Assembly (NCBI RefSeq): GCF_026410195.1
Contig: NZ_JAPMLM010000054.1
Coordinates: forward strand, 103,424 to 167,423
Reading direction: 5' to 3'
DNA length: 64,000 nucleotides
Source of the DNA: Xanthomarina sp. F2636L
GTDB taxonomy: Bacteria; Bacteroidota; Bacteroidia; Flavobacteriales; Flavobacteriaceae
The notes beneath the pieces were generated by a model. The model was given only the letters and a program-made list of their open reading frames with translations, made no database searches and was not told the DNA's origin. Positions 54,833-64,000 of the stretch are shown here, piece by piece; position 1 is the stretch's first letter, and the number at the start of each line of letters is the position of its first letter. The position numbers and the translations under genes were made by a program.

Positions 54833-54854
54833 TGTTTAACAACTTATTAATATT

Positions 54855-54889
54855 AAAAAGCTCCATCAAAAGATGGGGCTTTTATTTTT
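54855..54889 (+). terminator. Rho-independent terminator
   Basis: Stem AAAAGCTCCATC/GATGGGGCTTTT (one G-T pair), loop AAAA, followed by TATTTTTAT, 23 bp after the beta-helix gene. Confidence 0.8.
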
Positions 54890-55074
54890 ATAAGTATAAG
54901 GATATGCCTTTAGAGGTGTTCCTGTTTATATCAGTACATTCAATTTTAATGATTAAAAAAGGATTTGTTTTTCTAATATAGACATTCAAAAATTACTTAT
55001 TTAAAATAAAAAAGTAATAATTGTCTAAGCTATAGTAATTGAGTTTATTTAAATAAGTCGTATGTAGATTAAAT

Positions 55075-55689
55075 TTAACGCAGTTCAAACAGTCTGGTAG
55101 AGAGTGTAAAATTAATTAGTTCTCCTACAGTTTTAAGATTGAGTTTTTTTCTGATATTTTTTTTATGCTGCTCAACAGTATTGGTAGATATGTTTAATAA
55201 TTCTGCAATCTCTTTACTTAGTTTTCCGCTTGATAAGACGATTAAAATTTCTTTTTCTCTAGAAGTTAGTAAGTTTAATTTAACTGTATTTTCCTCACTT
55301 TTATTAATGTTATTAATGTCTTTTTTAAAATTTAAAAGGGCGAGATTAATAGTAGCAATTAATTGATTATTATTATAGGGTTTTAAAATAAAGGCAAATG
55401 GCATTGTCTTTTCAGCTCTTTTTATAATATCCTTATCAGAGTATGCAGTTAAATAAACAACAGGTGTTTTTTTTATTTTAGAAAACTCTTCTATAATATC
55501 TATACCATCTTTATGGCTGTTTAAATTAATATCTGAAATAATTAAATGATAATTATTCTGGAGGTAATAAGTTAATGCTGTTTGATAGTTTTTTGCAATA
55601 TCTACTTCAGCATAATTGTTTTTGCCAAGTAAGGTCTTAATATCTTTGGCAATAATAAATTCATCTTCAATAAGAAGTATATTTAACAT
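55075..55689 (-). CDS. Two-component response regulator, LuxR/NarL type
   Basis: A protein of 204 aa. The receiver domain (1-120) has acidic pocket ED (8-9), phospho-acceptor Asp53 (LIISDINLN), Thr81 and Lys103. The LuxR-type helix-turn-helix (about 140-190, LTSREKEILIVLSSGKLSKE, NTVEQHKKNIRKKLNL) binds DNA. It lies 38 bp downstream of the sensor kinase on the same strand, so they form one operon and a cognate pair. The target is unknown; a palindrome in the divergent region beyond the kinase is a candidate site. Confidence 0.9.
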   Translation of the reverse strand: MLNILLIEDEFIIAKDIKTLLGKNNYAEVDIAKNYQTALTYYLQNNYHLIISDINLNSHKDGIDIIEEFSKIKKTPVVYLTAYSDKDIIKRAEKTMPFAFILKPYNNNQLIATINLALLNFKKDINNINKSEENTVKLNLLTSREKEILIVLSSGKLSKEIAELLNISTNTVEQHKKNIRKKLNLKTVGELINFTLSTRLFELR

Positions 55690-55727
55690 TTAAGTTTGGG
55701 TATAAATATATGCTTCTAAGGTATAAG

Positions 55728-58700
55728 TTAAATTGGAATATTTAAAATAATTTCGGTACCATTATTTGAATTAATAAATATTGTGCCCTTTAATTGATCG
55801 ACCATTTCGCTAACAAGTTCTAAACCAAGAGATTTTTTATGTTTAATTTTGGTTTTATCATAACCCTTGCCATTGTCTTTTATTACTAATTCTATTATTT
55901 TATCTTTCTTACTGCAGCTAATATGTAATCTGTTTTCTGGATTAAAATCATCGAAAGCATATTTTGTTGTATTTGTAATGAGTTCATTTAAAATTAATCC
56001 AACTAGTGTTGTGTCGACATTCTTAATAGCTATTTTCTGTAGATTATAAACGACTTTAAATTTTAGATTTTCATCATCAGATAAAGCTGAAATAACACTA
56101 TTACTTATATCTCTAATAAACGTATTTAAATCTATTTTTTCCTTCTCATTGGCAATTTTATTCTCTATTTGTGAAATGGTTAAGATTCTATTTTTAGAAA
56201 CTTTCAACGCGTTTATTGCTAGGTCATTGTCGATAGAGTTTGCTTGAATATTTAATAAGCTTGAAATTATTTGAAGATTGTTTTTAACCCGATGCGTTAA
56301 TTCACGCATTAAAAACTTAATGTTTTTTCGTTGTTCATCGGCTTGATTATAAGCAGTTTCTAAATCTTTGTTTTTTTGACTTATTTCTTGTGTTCTTTCG
56401 TAAACAAGGCGTTCAAGTTTTAGATTATTGCTTTTTAACTTTTCTGTTTTATACTTATATAATAAAGGAACACTTAATAATAGTATAAGAATAACAATAA
56501 TCCTAAAAACCCAAGTTTTATACCATGGGGGGATAATTATTAGTGTTAGCTTGACTGGACTTTCGTTCCATACTCCAGCATCATTACTAGCTTTTACTTT
56601 AAAAGTATAGGTTCCGGGATCTAGGTTTGTGTAAGTCGTACTTCTGTTTTTAGTTATTGGTCTCCAATCAAGATCAAAGCCTTCCATTTTATAGGTGTAA
56701 TTACATTTTTCTGAATTTAAGTAATTTAGTGCTGCATAATTAAAAGTGATAACATTTTCATGACTTTCGAACTTGAGGGTGTCTTTAAAGATTTCGTTTT
56801 TTAGAATGGGTGTATTGAATAAATCTACTGATTCTATATAGGTTTTTGGAACAAAAGGGTTTTGCTTTATTTTATTAGGATTAAAAACATTTATCCCAGA
56901 AATCCCTCCAAAATAAAAATTGCCGAAGTCATCTTTTAAAGCCGCTTTACCATTAAACTCATTATTTTGCAATCCATCACTGGCTGTATAATTTGTAAAT
57001 GAATTAGTGATAGTATTTAAAACAGAGAGTCCGTAATTTGTACTCACCCAAATGTCTTGATTGTTAATTAGGATGGTGTAAATAAAGTCGTTTGGTAAGC
57101 CTTTTTGCTTTCTGTATAATGTAGTTGTGTTTGTGTTAACATCCAGTTTGGTAAGGCCAGTACTGGTTCCAATCCAAATGTTATTATCATTATCCTCTTT
57201 GATGCTAAAAATTCTATTGCTGGTAATTTCTCTGTTAGTTTGATCATTTTCATGATACCGAGTAACCGATTTATCCTCAGCTATTTTATAAACACCTTCA
57301 TCTGTTCCAAGCCAAATATTCCCTTGATTATCAACAAGGGACGTTCTTGCCCGATTAAGACGTTTGTCTTCAATTAGTTTTTCTTTAAATGTGTCTTCTA
57401 AGATGTTGTACTCATGAATCCCTCCAGACCATGTGCTCACCCAAAGCGTGTTTTTATCGATTGGAATAATATCTATAACATCATCATCAGGAAGGCCAGA
57501 TATTTTTAGAAATTGATCTTGGTCTATATCATATTTTAATAAGCCAGTGGTAAAGCCACCCGTCCATACCGTATTATTTTCATCTTTAGTAATGGTATAT
57601 ATTAACTGGTCTTTTGTTGTTTTATACAAATGAAATTTATTTGTTAGATAGGAATATTTTACCAAACCATATTTGCTGCCAATCCAAAGCGTAGAATCTT
57701 TTCCTTTTAAAAACTGAAACGGATTTGCATTGTCAAGATTAGGATACTCGCTTAAAGCAATTTTCAGGGTTTCGAATTTTTTTTGATAGGTATTGTAGTG
57801 TATGAGACCATTCCCATCGGTTGCTATCCATACATTCCCTTTATTATCCGCAATAATTTTGTTTATCTCTATGGTCTTAAGCACATCATTATTTTGTGTT
57901 TTTATGACAATTGGAGTCATTGTATTTTTTTTATAATTAAAAATATAGAGACCGATTTCTGAACCAATATAAAAGGTATTGTTATTTAATTTATAAAAGC
58001 AATTAACACTTACTTTTAAAGGTGTTTCTGTAAATTTTTTGGTATGTGTGTTATAAATCAGTAACCCTTGTTTGGTGCCGATATAGATCTGATTTTGATG
58101 ACTTAAAAAAATAATGTCATTATTATCAGTTAGTAATTTTTCATTGCTAATTTCTAATGTTTCTAGATCTAATTTTAAAATCCCTGAAGTAGAAGTTCCA
58201 AGCCAGAAGGTATTATCATTAAGACTCAATGCATCTGTAATATAGGTTTCTAATTGCGAATTAGGTAATGCTATTCTCTTAATGGATTTAGTATGTCTAT
58301 TAAAGATTATAGCATGGTTTTTTACAGCGAATAAAACATATTTATTTGAAAGCTCAAAAATATTGTAAGCCGTATTTAGGTGGTTCAACCTAGGGTCTTT
58401 TATAAGTTTGAAGAATCTATTTTTAGAGGGAATGTAGCCATTAATACCTTTAGAATTAGTTGCAAACCATAGGGTGTCTCTTACAAAATAAAGATCTCTG
58501 ATATGATCGTCTTCTATACTAGTAGAATCTTCTGGGTTATTTAAATAATATTTAAAATCATACCCATTGTATTTATGTAGTCCATCTTCTGTTCCAGCCC
58601 ATAGATAATCCATGTCATCTAGAGTAATACTTTTTACATTTAATTGAAGCAGCCCTTGTTTTTGGCCAATATAATTACCGTGAATAGTGTCTTGAAGTAT

Positions 58701-58787
58701 GAATTTTTGACTAAAAGCAAATTGCACAGACAGTAAGCAAAATATAAATAAAATCTTTTTATTAAAATATGCTTTCATGGGCAACAT
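55728..58787 (-). CDS. Two-component sensor kinase with reg_prop beta-propeller and Y_Y_Y domain
   Basis: A membrane sensor of 1019 aa. The signal peptide FCLLSVQFAFSQ precedes two periplasmic seven-bladed propellers made of reg_prop repeats (SITLDDMDYLWAGTEDGL, NVWIATDGNGL, NIWLGTDEGVY, NIWIGTSTGLT). A Y_Y_Y domain, one span at about 780-800 (IIVILILLLSVPLLYKY), a coiled coil, a HisKA_2 domain with phospho-acceptor His832 (ELTHRVKNNLQIISSLLNIQ) and a C-terminal HATPase follow. Unlike the hybrid regulators of polysaccharide loci, it has no receiver or AraC domain; the regulator is separate. The start may be ATG 58778 rather than 58787. Confidence 0.9.
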   Translation of the reverse strand: MLPMKAYFNKKILFIFCLLSVQFAFSQKFILQDTIHGNYIGQKQGLLQLNVKSITLDDMDYLWAGTEDGLHKYNGYDFKYYLNNPEDSTSIEDDHIRDLYFVRDTLWFATNSKGINGYIPSKNRFFKLIKDPRLNHLNTAYNIFELSNKYVLFAVKNHAIIFNRHTKSIKRIALPNSQLETYITDALSLNDNTFWLGTSTSGILKLDLETLEISNEKLLTDNNDIIFLSHQNQIYIGTKQGLLIYNTHTKKFTETPLKVSVNCFYKLNNNTFYIGSEIGLYIFNYKKNTMTPIVIKTQNNDVLKTIEINKIIADNKGNVWIATDGNGLIHYNTYQKKFETLKIALSEYPNLDNANPFQFLKGKDSTLWIGSKYGLVKYSYLTNKFHLYKTTKDQLIYTITKDENNTVWTGGFTTGLLKYDIDQDQFLKISGLPDDDVIDIIPIDKNTLWVSTWSGGIHEYNILEDTFKEKLIEDKRLNRARTSLVDNQGNIWLGTDEGVYKIAEDKSVTRYHENDQTNREITSNRIFSIKEDNDNNIWIGTSTGLTKLDVNTNTTTLYRKQKGLPNDFIYTILINNQDIWVSTNYGLSVLNTITNSFTNYTASDGLQNNEFNGKAALKDDFGNFYFGGISGINVFNPNKIKQNPFVPKTYIESVDLFNTPILKNEIFKDTLKFESHENVITFNYAALNYLNSEKCNYTYKMEGFDLDWRPITKNRSTTYTNLDPGTYTFKVKASNDAGVWNESPVKLTLIIIPPWYKTWVFRIIVILILLLSVPLLYKYKTEKLKSNNLKLERLVYERTQEISQKNKDLETAYNQADEQRKNIKFLMRELTHRVKNNLQIISSLLNIQANSIDNDLAINALKVSKNRILTISQIENKIANEKEKIDLNTFIRDISNSVISALSDDENLKFKVVYNLQKIAIKNVDTTLVGLILNELITNTTKYAFDDFNPENRLHISCSKKDKIIELVIKDNGKGYDKTKIKHKKSLGLELVSEMVDQLKGTIFINSNNGTEIILNIPI

Positions 58788-58836
58788 TAGTTTGCTAATC
58801 TAGCTTTGTAAGGTATTAAAATTTAAAGACTAAAAA

Positions 58837-58856
58837 AATACCAACTATTTGGTATT
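58837..58856. promoter_or_regulatory. Palindrome AATACCAA-N4-TTGGTATT, candidate operator
   Basis: A perfect 8-bp inverted repeat with a 4-bp centre in the divergent region between the sensor kinase and the LRR gene. Its half-site TTGGTAT recurs at 59001-59007, just ahead of the LRR start. Binding by the adjacent regulator is only a hypothesis. Confidence 0.45.
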
Positions 58857-58925
58857 GTTTCGTGTCTCTAAAGCAAATAGATTTACAGAGCTATTAATTA
58901 GTTCTTAGGGAGAATTACTATAAGT

Positions 58926-58958
58926 AAGTGCTTATGCTTAATAGCGTAAGCACTTTTT
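58926..58958 (+). terminator. Terminator-like hairpin upstream of the LRR gene
   Basis: 12-bp stem AAGTGCTTATGC/GCGTAAGCACTT (one internal mismatch pair), loop TTAATA, then T5. No + strand gene ends upstream within 4 kb, so it may be an attenuator in the LRR leader, or end a short transcript. Confidence 0.6.
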
Positions 58959-59033
58959 GTTATAGACAGAATATAAAACTCTCACATACATATCAAGAAT
59001 TTGGTATCGAACTCACTAAAAAACACTATCAAG

Positions 59034-62000
59034 ATGAATAACTTTCTACTAAAGTACACGCTATTACTTATTTTTCTTATTCCTTCAGTAAATAACACAA
59101 TGGCTCAAACAGTATCCATTCCAGATACCAATTTCGAGCAAGCCTTGATAGATCTAGGTATTGATACCAATGGATTAAATGGCAATATTTTAGAAACTGA
59201 TGCGCTTGCTGTCACATCATTAAATGTTAATGATAGCAACATATCCAGTTTAGAAGGTATTGAAGGCTTCGCTAATCTAGAGGTTTTATTTTGTCAGCGA
59301 AATCAATTGACAAGCATCGATATTACACAAAACTTGGCTTTAGAAGAATTAGAATGCGAATCTAATCAATTTTCCAGCCTAGATGTTAGTCAAAATACAG
59401 CCTTACGAGTATTAGGTTGTGCACTAAATAATTTAACGAGTTTAGATGTCAGTAATAATTTGCTGTTAGAAGCTATTTGGTGTACAGATAATAATATAAC
59501 TAGTTTAAATTTAGATTTAAATACTGCATTAAATGTTTATGGTTTATCTAACAACCCATTATCAGATTTGTCAATTAAAAATGGTAATAATCATAATACT
59601 GTGTATTCAGTTATGGAGAATTTACCAAATTTATCTTGCATAACTGTAGATGATGAAACGGATACGGCTACTCATGCTATATTTAATACGGATGCTGGAG
59701 TTATTTTTAGTAATAATTGTAATAACCTACTTAATGAACAACTACTAGAAAGAGAAGCTTTAATAGCTTTATATAACAGTGCAGATGGACCAAATTGGAC
59801 CGATAATACTAACTGGAATACAGCAGAACCCGTGTCCACTTGGGCTGGAATAACGGTTGTAAATGGACATGTAACAAGAATCGATAAAAATAGAGGAAAC
59901 TTAGTTGGTACCTTACCAGTGGAATTACAAAATTTAACCCACTTAGAATATTTACAACTTTCCAGAAATAATTTATCTGGAAGCATTCCAGATTTAACAG
60001 GGTTGACCAATTTAAGTTTTTTTAATATCAATCTCAACGATTTTCAATTTGCAGATTTTGAAAATGAGTTCGCTTCATACAACAGTAATGTTGCTAATTT
60101 TTATTGTACAGTTATGAATAAAGTGGAATTGGAAAGTGACGTTGATTTAGTAGTAGGACAAACCTATGCCATGAACATGCCAGTAATTAATGGAACTGGA
60201 GTTACTTACCAATGGTATAAAAACAATGAGCCAATTGTTGGAGAAACGGGTTTAACCTATACCATCACAAATGCCCAAGAAGGAGATGCAGGAAATTATA
60301 CCTGTAAAGCCTCAAGTTCAATTGTTACAAGCTTAGAGATTGAGAGAGAAACGGTTCATATTTATCGCGAATTATTGGCTTCAGATAGAGCAGCTCTTGT
60401 GGCTTTATATAATGCAACTAACGGCCCAAGCTGGACTACTAACACCAATTGGAATACAGCAGCCCCAGTTTACCAATGGCATGGTGTAACAGTATCCGAT
60501 AACCGTGTTATAGAAATAATTTTAAGCTCTAATAATCTAGTTGGTACGTTGCCAACCCAAATAGGAGATTTAGATGCACTTGAAAAAATAAACCTTAGTT
60601 TTAATCAATTAACAGGCAATATTCCTGTTGAATTAGGAAATTGTACCGGTTTAACCGAATTAACTTTATGGAATAATAATTTATCTGGGACTATTCCTTC
60701 TGAGTTAGGGAATTGTACATCGTTAATTATTTTTAGTTTAGAAGATAACCAGCTTACAGGTAATATCCCTACGTCTTTTTCTAATATAACAACCATGTTT
60801 TCTTTTTGGGTCAATGGAAATCAATTGTCAGGAGATGTACCAGATATATTTGCAAGCTGGCCAGATTTATATTATTTCTCGATAGGAGATGCTAATGGTT
60901 CAGGTTCTTATAACAACTTTACTGGAACTGTTGACTTGAGTAATAATCCAGATTTAAGAGGTTGTTGGGTAGATAACACCAATATTTCATTTTTAAATAT
61001 ACAAAATGGTACTAACGAAACTATCAACGTTAATCAATTAATTGCGACTAATACGCCAAATTTAACTTGCATTCAAGTGGATAACTCTGCTTATAGTGCC
61101 TTAAACTGGACTCATGTAGATCCAACTGCTAGTTTTAGCACAGACTGTAGTAATACCACAACCATTGCCATTCCAGATGCTAATTTTGAGCAAGCCTTAA
61201 TCGATTTAGGCTTTGATACCAATGGCTTAAATGGCAACATTTTAGAAACCAATGCATTAGGTGTTACTCTACTTAATGTTATTGATCCAATAAATAATGA
61301 GAATCTTCCAAATGTAAATGCAGCAATCACCGATTTAACAGGAATCGAAGGCTTTACTAACCTTGTTAGTTTATATGCTAGTGATAATAGTATTAATACT
61401 ATAGATGTTTCTCAAAATACTGCATTGGAGTATCTGTATCTTGCAAATAATCAGTTAACGGGATTAGATATATCAAATAATTCAAATCTTATACGATTAG
61501 TAGCTAATGATAATGCAATTACCACTTTAGATGTTACTCAAAACGTAGCTCTAGAACGACTTCAAATAGAAAATAATCAAATTTCTACTATTGATGTTAC
61601 AAATAATACAGCGTTAATATTATTATATTTAGAAAATAATTTATTGACTTCAGTTGATGTGAGTCAGAATACGAGTCTTTTAAATTTGGCAGTTGGTTTT
61701 AATCCAATAACAAGTTTAGACATTACCATGCTTCCTCAATTACCTATTCTAACCACAGAAGGCACTTTAATTAGCTCATTAGATTTAAGTAACAATATTA
61801 ACCTTAAACAACTTTGGGTAGCAGATAATCCAAACTTAACGAATATAGATTTATCTAATAATCCATTACTTTTTAATTTAGGAGCGTATAATACACCTAT
61901 AGAAAGTTTAGATTTATCTAATAACGCGATTACTAGGTTATATGCTAACGATATGCCTAATCTTTATAGGTTAGATCTGAGTAATGGAAACAATACCAAT

Positions 62001-63452
62001 GTTACAGACATCTTTTTAACAAATAATCCAAGTTTAGTGTGTATTTCTGTTGATGATGTAGCTTATTCTACAGCTAATTGGACAGATGTAGATGTTACTG
62101 CTTCTTTTAGTGAAGATTGTAATGGCGTATGGACTGTCTATACGCCAGATGAGAATTTCTCTGATGCCATGTCAGATTATATCACTATTATTGATGGAGA
62201 TAATGATGGGGTGATTACTTACGAAGAGGCGTCGAGTTATACAGGCACTTTAGATTTTAGTAATCAAAGTATTGAAGACATTACAGGATTAGAAGCGTTT
62301 ACTAGTGTGACTGAAATAAACCTTCAAGGAAATAGCATTACAGATTTAAGTGGACTTATAGATAGTGATGCTTTAATCTTAACCAGATCAGGAGAGTTTA
62401 AAACGGTTGAAAGAAGGAATTTTACTGCCCTTCAAGTTTTAAATTGTAGTAATAATAACTTGACTAGTTTAGATGTCAGTATTATAGAAACCCTTACCTC
62501 TTTAGATTGTTCTAACAACCAGCTTGAGGTGCTTAATGTAAAGAATGGTAATAATATCAATTTTACAAACTTTGATGCCTCAGGGAATCCTGGTCTATAT
62601 TGTGTGTTGGTTGACGATGCTACAGTGGCAGCAACCAACTGGACAGCTATAGATGTACAATCTCAATTTAGCGACACAGATTGTTATGCGAAATTACAAC
62701 CAAAAGTGTTTTTACAGGGAGCTATGCTTAACCCTGTTTCAGGAGAAGAGCATTTAATGAGGGATGATTTAAGGTCTTTAGGACACCTCCCAACAACCAG
62801 TCCATATTCAGATGGTTTAACCTGTGATGTGTCTGTATTTAATGTTACAGGAGATAATGCCATTGTAGATTGGGTTGAAGTATCCTTAAGAGATGCTTCT
62901 AATATGGAGGTTATTTTAGAATCTCGTTCAGCCCTATTACAGCGTGATGGTGATGTGGTAGATGTCGATGGTGTTTCAGGGGTAGCTTTCACCCAATGGG
63001 CTAAAGTTTATTATGTGTCATTCCATCACAGAAATCATTTAGGAATTATGTCCAACGATTCTAGTATTTTAAATTTTGTTCCAGAGGTTTATGATTTTAC
63101 AGATGGAAGCATTGCTGCCTATGGTAGTCATGCACAAGTGACTCTCGATTCTGGAAATGCAGCACTATGGGCTGGTAATGTAAATGGGGATGGCCGGACC
63201 CGTTTTCAAGGCTCCGAAAATGACACGAATGTTATTAAAGACCTGGTATTGACACATCTTAATAATACATCAAATAATAACCTGTTCTTTTATTTTGGTT
63301 ATGATAATGCTGATGTTGATATGGATGGAAGAATTCGTTTTCAAGGGTCTGGAAATGACTCTAATCTTATAAAGGATATCATTCTATCACATCCGGATAA
63401 TACCGTTTTGAATAACCTGTTTTTTATATTAAGTCAGATTCCAAACAATTAA
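59034..63452 (+). CDS. Giant secreted leucine-rich-repeat / Ig-like protein with dockerin-like C-terminus
   Basis: A surface protein of about 1472 aa. ATG 59034 is preferred (MNNFLLKYTLLLIFLIPSV ... MAQ is a signal peptide); the frame also opens at TTG 59001. Domains in order: LRR block starting IPDTNFEQALIDLGIDTNGL, plant-type LRR (ALIALYNSADGPNWTDNTNW), Ig-like domain (VTYQWYKNNEP ... GNYTCKA), a second plant-type LRR, a second IPDANFEQALIDLGFDTNGL LRR block, then an EF-hand-like DGDNDGVITYEEA. The C-terminal module (VFLQGAML ... SFHHRNHLGIM) ends in two dockerin-like repeats (NGDGRTRFQGSENDTNVIKD, DMDGRIRFQGSGNDSNLIKD). There is no T9SS sorting domain. A secreted-protein gene follows after 11 bp. 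Confidence 0.85.
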   Translation: MNNFLLKYTLLLIFLIPSVNNTMAQTVSIPDTNFEQALIDLGIDTNGLNGNILETDALAVTSLNVNDSNISSLEGIEGFANLEVLFCQRNQLTSIDITQNLALEELECESNQFSSLDVSQNTALRVLGCALNNLTSLDVSNNLLLEAIWCTDNNITSLNLDLNTALNVYGLSNNPLSDLSIKNGNNHNTVYSVMENLPNLSCITVDDETDTATHAIFNTDAGVIFSNNCNNLLNEQLLEREALIALYNSADGPNWTDNTNWNTAEPVSTWAGITVVNGHVTRIDKNRGNLVGTLPVELQNLTHLEYLQLSRNNLSGSIPDLTGLTNLSFFNINLNDFQFADFENEFASYNSNVANFYCTVMNKVELESDVDLVVGQTYAMNMPVINGTGVTYQWYKNNEPIVGETGLTYTITNAQEGDAGNYTCKASSSIVTSLEIERETVHIYRELLASDRAALVALYNATNGPSWTTNTNWNTAAPVYQWHGVTVSDNRVIEIILSSNNLVGTLPTQIGDLDALEKINLSFNQLTGNIPVELGNCTGLTELTLWNNNLSGTIPSELGNCTSLIIFSLEDNQLTGNIPTSFSNITTMFSFWVNGNQLSGDVPDIFASWPDLYYFSIGDANGSGSYNNFTGTVDLSNNPDLRGCWVDNTNISFLNIQNGTNETINVNQLIATNTPNLTCIQVDNSAYSALNWTHVDPTASFSTDCSNTTTIAIPDANFEQALIDLGFDTNGLNGNILETNALGVTLLNVIDPINNENLPNVNAAITDLTGIEGFTNLVSLYASDNSINTIDVSQNTALEYLYLANNQLTGLDISNNSNLIRLVANDNAITTLDVTQNVALERLQIENNQISTIDVTNNTALILLYLENNLLTSVDVSQNTSLLNLAVGFNPITSLDITMLPQLPILTTEGTLISSLDLSNNINLKQLWVADNPNLTNIDLSNNPLLFNLGAYNTPIESLDLSNNAITRLYANDMPNLYRLDLSNGNNTNVTDIFLTNNPSLVCISVDDVAYSTANWTDVDVTASFSEDCNGVWTVYTPDENFSDAMSDYITIIDGDNDGVITYEEASSYTGTLDFSNQSIEDITGLEAFTSVTEINLQGNSITDLSGLIDSDALILTRSGEFKTVERRNFTALQVLNCSNNNLTSLDVSIIETLTSLDCSNNQLEVLNVKNGNNINFTNFDASGNPGLYCVLVDDATVAATNWTAIDVQSQFSDTDCYAKLQPKVFLQGAMLNPVSGEEHLMRDDLRSLGHLPTTSPYSDGLTCDVSVFNVTGDNAIVDWVEVSLRDASNMEVILESRSALLQRDGDVVDVDGVSGVAFTQWAKVYYVSFHHRNHLGIMSNDSSILNFVPEVYDFTDGSIAAYGSHAQVTLDSGNAALWAGNVNGDGRTRFQGSENDTNVIKDLVLTHLNNTSNNNLFFYFGYDNADVDMDGRIRFQGSGNDSNLIKDIILSHPDNTVLNNLFFILSQIPNN

Positions 63453-63463
63453 AAACATATCAC

Positions 63464-64000
63464 AATGAAAAAAACTATAACAACTCTATTCGCACTACTC
63501 ATATCAATGGCTGTATTTAGTCAAGGTTATGAATATAGTTTGAATTTTTTAGGAGTAAATGCAAATACAGGTAATTACCAAATAGCTTTAGTTGCAACTC
63601 CAGATTTTGAACAGGTTACGCCAGCAGCCACAGCCGATTTAGGAGCGTCTGTTTATTTACCATCAGAATTATCCATTGATAATTTTGAAACAGCAGATTC
63701 AAATTTACAATTTTTTGAATGGCAGGTAAATCAGGAAGCATCTTTCGATGGAGGGATTACAGATTTACTTTTATTGATACGTTCAGATGTTGTTCCTAAT
63801 AATTTTACTCATGCAGCAGGAGAAGCCATAACACTTATTAATTTCGATATTATTAATGAAATAGAACCTGGAGTACTTCCAACGTCTGGTGAATTAATTT
63901 TTGCTGAAAATGATGATCCTATCGTAATAGATAATTATCATGAAACCTGGTTAAATATTAATTTATGGAATGGTGCTGGTACACAGAACTATTATTCAGG
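63464..64000 (+). CDS. Secreted protein with cohesin-like features (3' end beyond window)
   Basis: Begins ATG 63464 with a clear signal peptide (MKKTITTLFALLISMAVFSQ). 179 codons are visible and the frame is open to the edge. The mature part reads YSLNFLGVNANTGNYQIALV, ASVYLPSELSIDNFE, then FTHAAGEAITLINFDIIN and PTSGELIFAENDDPIVI. This is beta-rich text with the order (strand, long loop, L-x-F-x-I, then SG-x-L-x-F) seen in cohesin-type sandwich domains; the resemblance is weak and by eye. Its position 11 bp after a dockerin-like-tailed protein supports co-expression. Confidence 0.6.

Noticed and set aside
59672..60037. 121-aa ORF on the - strand in the LRR gene
   Set aside because: Repetitive LRR coding DNA gives long open frames on the opposite strand. 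No independent coding signs.
1..64000. tRNA, rRNA, riboswitch, prophage or insertion-sequence genes
   Set aside because: Intergenic regions were read for cloverleaf arms, TTCGA loops, conserved rRNA stretches and transposase or integrase motifs. None was seen. A tRNAscan/Infernal run would settle it.

Overview
The window looks like a chromosomal segment of a member of the Bacteroidota, most probably a marine Flavobacteriaceae. The signs are a low G+C composition, promoters of the TAnnTTTG type rather than TATAAT, secreted proteins ending in type IX secretion (T9SS) sorting domains, PorV/PorQ-type and other outer-membrane barrels, the three-gene sdhCAB order, and a reg_prop/Y_Y_Y-type sensor kinase. 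No rRNA, tRNA, transposase, phage gene or CRISPR array was recognised.

Region 1 (1-21.6 kb) is a cell-surface polysaccharide locus, almost all on the + strand. It holds eight GT4 glycosyltransferases (one truncated), three GT-A (GT2-like) glycosyltransferases, an asparagine-synthase-like enzyme without a glutaminase domain, a methyltransferase, two sulfotransferase-like proteins (one inserted on the - strand), a transglutaminase-like protein, a Wzy/O-antigen-ligase-like membrane protein and, at the far end, the initiating polyprenyl-phosphate sugar-1-phosphate transferase. The expected product is a sulfated, possibly methylated or amidated exopolysaccharide or capsule. No flippase or export pore lies in the window. 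Between the last GT4 and the initiating transferase is a 1.3-kb repeat island containing one DUF559 gene bracketed by imperfect inverted repeats, a gene-less copy of the same element and a tail fragment of a second DUF559 gene.

Region 2 (21.6-41 kb) is mostly core functions: a DUF4105/Lnb-type lipoprotein N-acyltransferase, a PorV/PorQ barrel protein, pssA, a DUF808 membrane protein, lptB, an AhpD-like protein-tatC-kdsD operon, recQ, a cyclophilin-FKBP fusion, two small outer-membrane barrels, a patatin-barrel (type Vd-like) protein, nhaA and lipoate-protein ligase. Several intergenic stretches carry dispersed hairpin repeats. At five gene ends there are arrays of 7-bp variant repeats lying within about 10 bp of the stop codon.

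Region 3 (41-64 kb) mixes secreted proteins (GEVED/T9SS, beta-helix/T9SS, a HEFGH metalloprotease, a lipoprotein M3 peptidase) with a GH3-family enzyme, succinate dehydrogenase (sdhCAB) and a tandem universal stress protein. It ends with a sensor kinase/response regulator pair divergent from a giant leucine-rich-repeat surface protein. That protein ends in two dockerin-like calcium-loop repeats, and a secreted protein with cohesin-like features starts 11 bp later and runs off the right edge.

The observations most worth following are the stop-codon-proximal heptamer arrays, the DUF559 repeat unit, the candidate cohesin/dockerin-like pair and a promoter-terminator pair that could encode a small RNA near 40.9-41.06 kb.
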